Notes under the pieces: model-generated
Database searches by the model: none
Seen by the model: only the letters and a program-made list of their open reading frames with translations
Told to the model about the DNA's origin: nothing
Translations under genes and position numbers: made by a program
Part shown: positions 59,750-64,000 of the stretch, piece after piece
How the letters are laid out: each line of letters opens with the position of its first letter
How positions within the stretch are numbered: the stretch's first letter is position 1
Assembly (NCBI GenBank): GCA_951799425.1
Contig: OX637394.1
Span: 37,713,001 to 37,777,000 of the forward strand
Direction: 5' to 3'
Length of the DNA: 64,000 nucleotides
DNA from: Ilex aquifolium
Taxonomy: Eukaryota; Streptophyta; Magnoliopsida; Aquifoliales; Aquifoliaceae

Positions 59750-60230
59750 TAAGTGTGACTACACACTATTACCTGTCAACATAACCAGACACTGGTACGT
59801 AGTGACTGTGATTACACACTGAGACATGTACTACATTGATTTTAATAGACCTTGATTCATCCTGAGTCATAGTGATTCACATTCGTGATACGTTTAACAG
59901 TATTAAGGTTTTTGGCTGTTAACTACAGTGTAGTCACAGGATGTTGATTGTGACTAAACAACAGTCCATTGAAGTGCAATGCATGGTCTTTATTAATGTG
60001 TGCTGCTGAATGAGAAACAACTACAATGACTGACAATTACATCATTGTCAGTCGTTGTGACTACACACTGGGTTAGTGTGACTAAACACTGGTTCAATGT
60101 CTGTCTGTGTGACTAAACACTGGTTCAATGTCAGTCTGTGTGACTACACACTGGTTCAATGTCAATAAGTGTAACTAAATATTATTGTGTAGTCAATGAG
60201 TGTAACTACACAATGTTATAATATCATTCA
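59750..60230. repeat. GTGACTA(A/C)ACACTGG repeat array between the two small genes
   Basis: The motif GTGACTACACACTG or GTGACTAAACACTGG recurs about nine times. At 60055-60165 it forms regular ~34-36-bp units (GTGTGACTAAACACTGGTTC followed by AATGTC(T/A)GTCT). Degenerate copies lie at 59755, 59805, 60165 and 60205, some as the reverse complement. Confidence 0.85.
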
Positions 60231-60322
60231 TTTAGATTGTAGCCTGACATACTCACATAAATAATTTCTCTATAAGTTTGAACTCTTGTGTAATGTTCAA
60301 TGTACATAATTCATCTCTAACC

Positions 60323-60682
60323 ATGAATTTTAGTCCGAGAACCCTGTTTGAAACTCTGAGTTATCATTGGGCTTTAGAGGATGAGTTCTTTTACCCAACG
60401 AATTCTCGCTTACACTATTCACCAACAGTTAGAAATACAATGATGGCGGAATGACAATATTGTTTGACGGAAAAAGAAAATATAAGCTTAGATTTACGTT
60501 CTTGCAACATAAGAAGACCTCAACAAGTTGAAATCCGTTGCAATCAGTACAACATGTGTCGTATTGCAAGCGACCGTGCTGCAGAAGGGATGATGCAAGA
60601 AGCAATTTTAAGCTTACAATTGAGTGGTGAAGATGTATGTATTTCTAATCATTATCTGTCTGACGAAGATGAAGACCCATGA
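60323..60682 (+). pseudogene. Small MULE-linked protein B (IASD...YLSDE type), one stop
   Basis: ATG 60323 opens a 119-residue frame (MNFSPRTLFETLSYHWALED, EFFYPTNSRLHYSPTVRN ... ) with one TGA at 60452-60454. It then continues to 60682: ENISLDLRSCNIRRPQQ, EIRCNQYNMCRIASD, and the end NHYLSDEDEDP. The pattern (K/R)C..Y.M..IASD followed ~23 residues later by N..YLSDE matches protein A on the opposite strand. Apart from the stop, coding character is good. Family unknown. Confidence 0.5.
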
Positions 60683-60993
60683 CGAAGTGTTATGCAACTC
60701 CTATGTTCTAACAATTAAACTTCGGGCGTCGTACTTGTGTTTGTAGTATGTTTATGTATTATGATTCTATATTTTGTTTCTATGAAATATGGTGTACTAG
60801 TCCAGTTAGTATTATCCATCTAAATATAACGTAATTTATATTATGTTATTCAAGAAACGTTGGTTAGAATATTGGATAACTAATCTGAAAGGCAGTAATG
60901 AAATAACATTATATGAAACTATGAATCCAAAGAGTTTTTATATACAACAATAATAGACACAAATTTTATACAACAAATACGAAAAAAAATGGA

Positions 60994-62306
60994 CTACGTC
61001 CCACAAGGTAGTGGTTTCCTCTGTTGCTTAGGCCGTTGTCCATCAGGCAGAGTCGATATATCTTGAGTGACTTCTCCATCTACTGGATCATTTGTATGGT
61101 GGCTAGGACGATCGACTCCATGCCCACCTCTGCCTCGACCTCTGTGTGACAGTGATGACTCTTGTATAACTCCCTCAGCTGGAATCTCAACATCATCGGA
61201 ACAGTTCTCGTATGGAATTGGAGAAGTAGGTCGTGTGGGCAATGGTGGATCAACATGTGGAATACATGCCCCTGCCTCTGGAAGTGATGTATCTGTCTGG
61301 TCTTGTGCAGGTGACATATCTGCTGTACTAACTGGATCTGGTGAAGGTGTGAATGGAGTTGCCAATGCATTAACACATGTTGCGGTCAGTGGTGGCCCAC
61401 ATGATGTAACTGTAGGATGATCAAGCGGTGATGTAGCGACATGGTGAACAACTGGTGTAGGACAATGTGCAGCAGTCTCGGGAACATATGTAGCAGATGG
61501 GCCTGCCTCTGATAATGTCGCAGCAGTATCCACGACCGGTGGTGATGTTTGCTCATGTGCGCGTGCAGTTGGTCGTCGTAGAATGTGTACACGTTGTCGT
61601 GTATGCACTGGTGCTTCAACAACTGGCTATTGAATGTCTATCGGACAATGCACAAGTCTTCGGTGCTCAGAAAGAGCTAACAAACACATGTAGCTTAGAT
61701 CCCCCATCTGGTTGATGACCACCAAACATTTCCGTAAATGAGGCTCGCCACTAACAGTATCACGTCCTGTGTGATATACTTGTGTCAGTGTCTGTTCCTG
61801 TAGCACCATAAAATAAGGATTTAAAATAAGATTACGTAATTTTTGTACCATATTTACATTATCTACCAAGTTAACAACACATACTAACAGCTCGATGATA
61901 CTGTCGATGAGCTGAAAAATCGACGCGTGACACCGGTGGTCCAATAAGTAGGCGAGTAATGCGCCGATACCAATCCATGTATGGATGAGTGGCATCCATC
62001 ATGTCGAGCGTAGGCTTGCCCTGAACAATAGAATCCCGCCGCTGATCCCACATGCTGATGTACAATCCAGTCATAACCATGTATGCCACGCCTATTTGTG
62101 GCATGAAGCTCCCGACTGGAATCATAAGGCACTTGTATGGTCTGCCAGCATTCAAATTGTCGCATAACACGGTCTAAAAAATGCCACTCCACCACATCAA
62201 AACATATGAGCGGGGCTCGGGTAGTCCATAATTCCCGACCACGCAAGAAATAATCAGGTAGGCTGGCCAACACATCAGCAGTGAAAGCCTGCCATATCAC
62301 CTGCAG
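60994..62306 (-). pseudogene. Plant mobile domain (PMD) protein, C-terminal part
   Basis: Read on the minus strand, exon 62306-61885 encodes FTADVLASLPDYFLRGRELW, TTRAPLICFDVVEWHFLDRV, MRQFECWQTIQVP and, after frame changes, HPYMDWYRRITRLLIGPPV and FSAHRQYHRAV. A GT-AG intron (61884-61798) follows. The second exon (61797-60994) encodes EQTLTQVYHTGRDTVSG, a leucine/methionine segment, a TAG near 61633, then a Pro/Thr-rich tail with HRGRGRGGHG and the end QQRKPLPCGT. This matches the last third of MAIN-LIKE/PP7-long-form PMD proteins, where transposon-borne PMD genes often sit with MULEs. The N-terminal two thirds of PMD are absent; MURA sequence stands in their place. Confidence 0.8.
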
Positions 62307-64000
62307 TATAATAATGACGATTTTTTGGTCATCAACTTATCGAACTTGTGAACCCGTCTTGCCTTGTCAGTCTCCACATAAGATCGTACAAATGCCCATC
62401 CTTAAACTCTGTATTAAAATTACTATGAACATGCCGAAGACAATATCAATGATAACCATGTGGTGAATGCCACCCAGAATCTTCCTTATTCACAGCAGAA
62501 AGGATCCCCGCGTGCCTATCAGAAATTAAACATATCCCTTACTGATGTCTAAGAACTATCCGCCGAAGGTAATATAGGAAAAATGTCCAACTTGATTGAT
62601 TCTCCTCTTCCACAATAGCAAATGCAATGGGGAACAACTGCTTATTAGAATCAGAAGCAGTCGCCACTAACAGCTTTTCCTTGTACTTTCCACGCAGAAA
62701 TATCCTATCAATACTGACAACAGGTCAACAATATTTAAACCCTTTAATGCTGGCCTTGAATGCCCAAAAAATTCACAAAAAACATTATATTCAGGAGATT
62801 CAAAGTTGTACTGCCACTTCACAATCGAGCCAGGGTTATACTTCTTAATGACACCCAAAAACTTTGGCAACATGTCATATGACGAGTCCCAATCATCGAA
62901 AATCTTAGCAATAGTCTTGTTCCTCGAAATCCATGCTTTCTTATTGGAAATATTATACTTAAACTTCTCTTTTTATATTCTTCTGAATTGTCAACATTTT
63001 TGTTTGTGGTGTATCACCCACGAGTCATAGTATATTATGACAGATGAAGTCAGAGTCTAACTGTCGATGGTCATGACTCATTCTAGGGTATGGGGTCCAT
63101 CATATTTCGTGATTTGAAACCTTTTCAAATTTTTCCTAAAATAAGCACGGTGTCTCCACGTGCAGTTAGGCTGCATGTACATGCTGCACTGTACATCCCA
63201 CACCGTTGTATTCGTCTCGACCATGACATAATCCTGATTCAGCTTGATATAAATACCATTTAACAACCCTAATCAATGATACTTTATCCTGAAAAACCAT
63301 GCCATTCGCCAACTCCATCTTCACTGGATCCGACAAATTTTGTTCATATGACGGTACTAAGCTATCTGCTTCAGTTTGCTGACCAAATTCAATGGTTTTG
63401 AATAAGGTTGAGTAAAGCTTATGCATCTCCACCACCTGGGCAGCCTCAAAGTCTTCACCATTCCCATCTTCATCATCCGGCTTAGTAATCAATACTTCCT
63501 CAAACTCTTTTTCTATGTCGTCATTATCGAAGACATCTATACGATCATTGACACACATTTCTTTATATTCCCAGATTGGGCTTTGTTGCATTATTGGTTG
63601 ATGGATATCATCTTGTTCACCCAACTCAATTCCTACTTCACCCATTTAAAAATTTTGACTCAGTGAATTGTTGACCGAGTACCCACCGTATGTTGCGGTT
63701 CCAGTTCTTTGTTGGGTGTGAAAGTACTGTCCAGACTCATCCATTACCTGCATCCCCACGGGAATTGAACATTCACCCGTCACACCGAAAGTTGGAAATG
63801 TCAAGGTACCCATCTGTCGCCTAAGAAACTCAATGTAAGACATGTCAGTTGTTGTTATGCACCCTCCGGTCTGACTACTGTCTATGTCAGCATTGATGTC
63901 CTCCGTCTCCACGTACAAAGCAACACTAGCAATGCTGAGGTTGTCAAGTACCACATTAATCACAGAAGTCACTAGTTCATCATTCACAATTTTCAGACCT
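62307..64000 (-). pseudogene. MURA-type transposase (Mutator-like element), broken and truncated
   Basis: The minus strand runs from beyond the right edge: an acidic N-terminal region (GLKIVNDELVTSVINVVLDN, then GEVGIELGEQDD and DVFDNDDIEKEFEEVLIT), the MuDR N-terminal domain (LANGMVFQDKVSLIRVVKWY; ETNTTVWDVQCSMYMQPNC; TWRHRAYFRKNLKRFQITKY), then the catalytic part (NKTIAKIFDDWDSSYDMLPK; NPGSIVKWQYNFESPEYNVF; the RGKYKG-type site as ESTRKSC after damage; a LISDRHAGILSAVNKEDSGW block; YCLRHVHSNFNTEFKDG). It stops after RRVHKFDKLMT near 62320, before the usual C-terminal SWIM zinc finger, and PMD sequence follows at once. Several frameshifts and stops are present (for example TAA near 63643, TGA/TAA near 63070-63050). 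Not functional as read. Confidence 0.85.

Noticed and set aside
59750-60230. CRISPR-like repeats with spacers
   Set aside because: Units are tandem with related linkers and variable length; a eukaryotic minisatellite fits better.
60994-61608. Independent Pro/Thr-rich gene
   Set aside because: It is continuous with the PMD frame across a TAG codon and has the typical PMD C-terminal ending, so it is the tail of that gene.

Overview
This is nuclear DNA of a flowering plant, most likely a eudicot. It is AT-rich, has spliced genes with plant-type GT-AG introns, encodes plant-specific families (proton pump interactor, STIG1) and is dominated by plant transposons. I cannot name the species. No prokaryotic operons, CRISPR arrays, rRNA or tRNA genes were seen.

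Host genes occupy only about 15.8-31.7 kb. They are a proton pump interactor (PPI1-like; seven coding exons plus a 5' UTR intron; + strand; 17167-23975), a chloroplast-type YlmH-like S4 RNA-binding protein (nine coding exons; + strand; 25849-30447) and a STIG1-type cysteine-rich secreted protein (- strand; 31211-31672) that is complete except for one nonsense codon just after its signal peptide. Small elements sit in and around these genes: a Mutator-type MITE with a perfect 9-bp target duplication upstream of PPI1, a TRIM fossil and a probable MITE in PPI1 intron 2, and a decayed Ty3/gypsy fragment between PPI1 and the S4 gene.

Left flank (1-13 kb): a Ty3/gypsy-type LTR edge abuts a Helitron that keeps the C-terminal half of its Pif1-like helicase. 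A second long Helitron follows and appears to have captured the first exon of a BLOS2-like gene.

Middle (32-56 kb): a hAT MITE, a TIR element whose cargo ends in poly(A) and carries a three-LTR TRIM array, and a very large AT-rich minisatellite. Part of the minisatellite is a ~3 kb inverted arrangement, and part is a ~500-bp higher-order tandem repeat. That repeat is split by a solo LTR fossil. The LTR is split by an ~8 kb autonomous-type hAT element with a perfect 8-bp target duplication, and the hAT is in turn split by a 5'-truncated LINE and by a Helitron. A ~505-bp patch of unrelated DNA sits cleanly inside another repeat copy.

Right flank (56-64 kb): a cluster of TGACG palindromes, a TIR element carrying what looks like a captured exon, and then a Mutator-like (MULE) locus. 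Here a MURA transposase reads directly into the C-terminal part of a plant mobile domain (PMD) protein. Beside it lie three small unrecognised proteins, two of which look like divergently transcribed paralogues on either side of a GTGACTA-type repeat array. I consider this the best candidate for something not yet described.

Limits: all family assignments are by eye from remembered family patterns, no search was run, and most transposon ORFs are broken.
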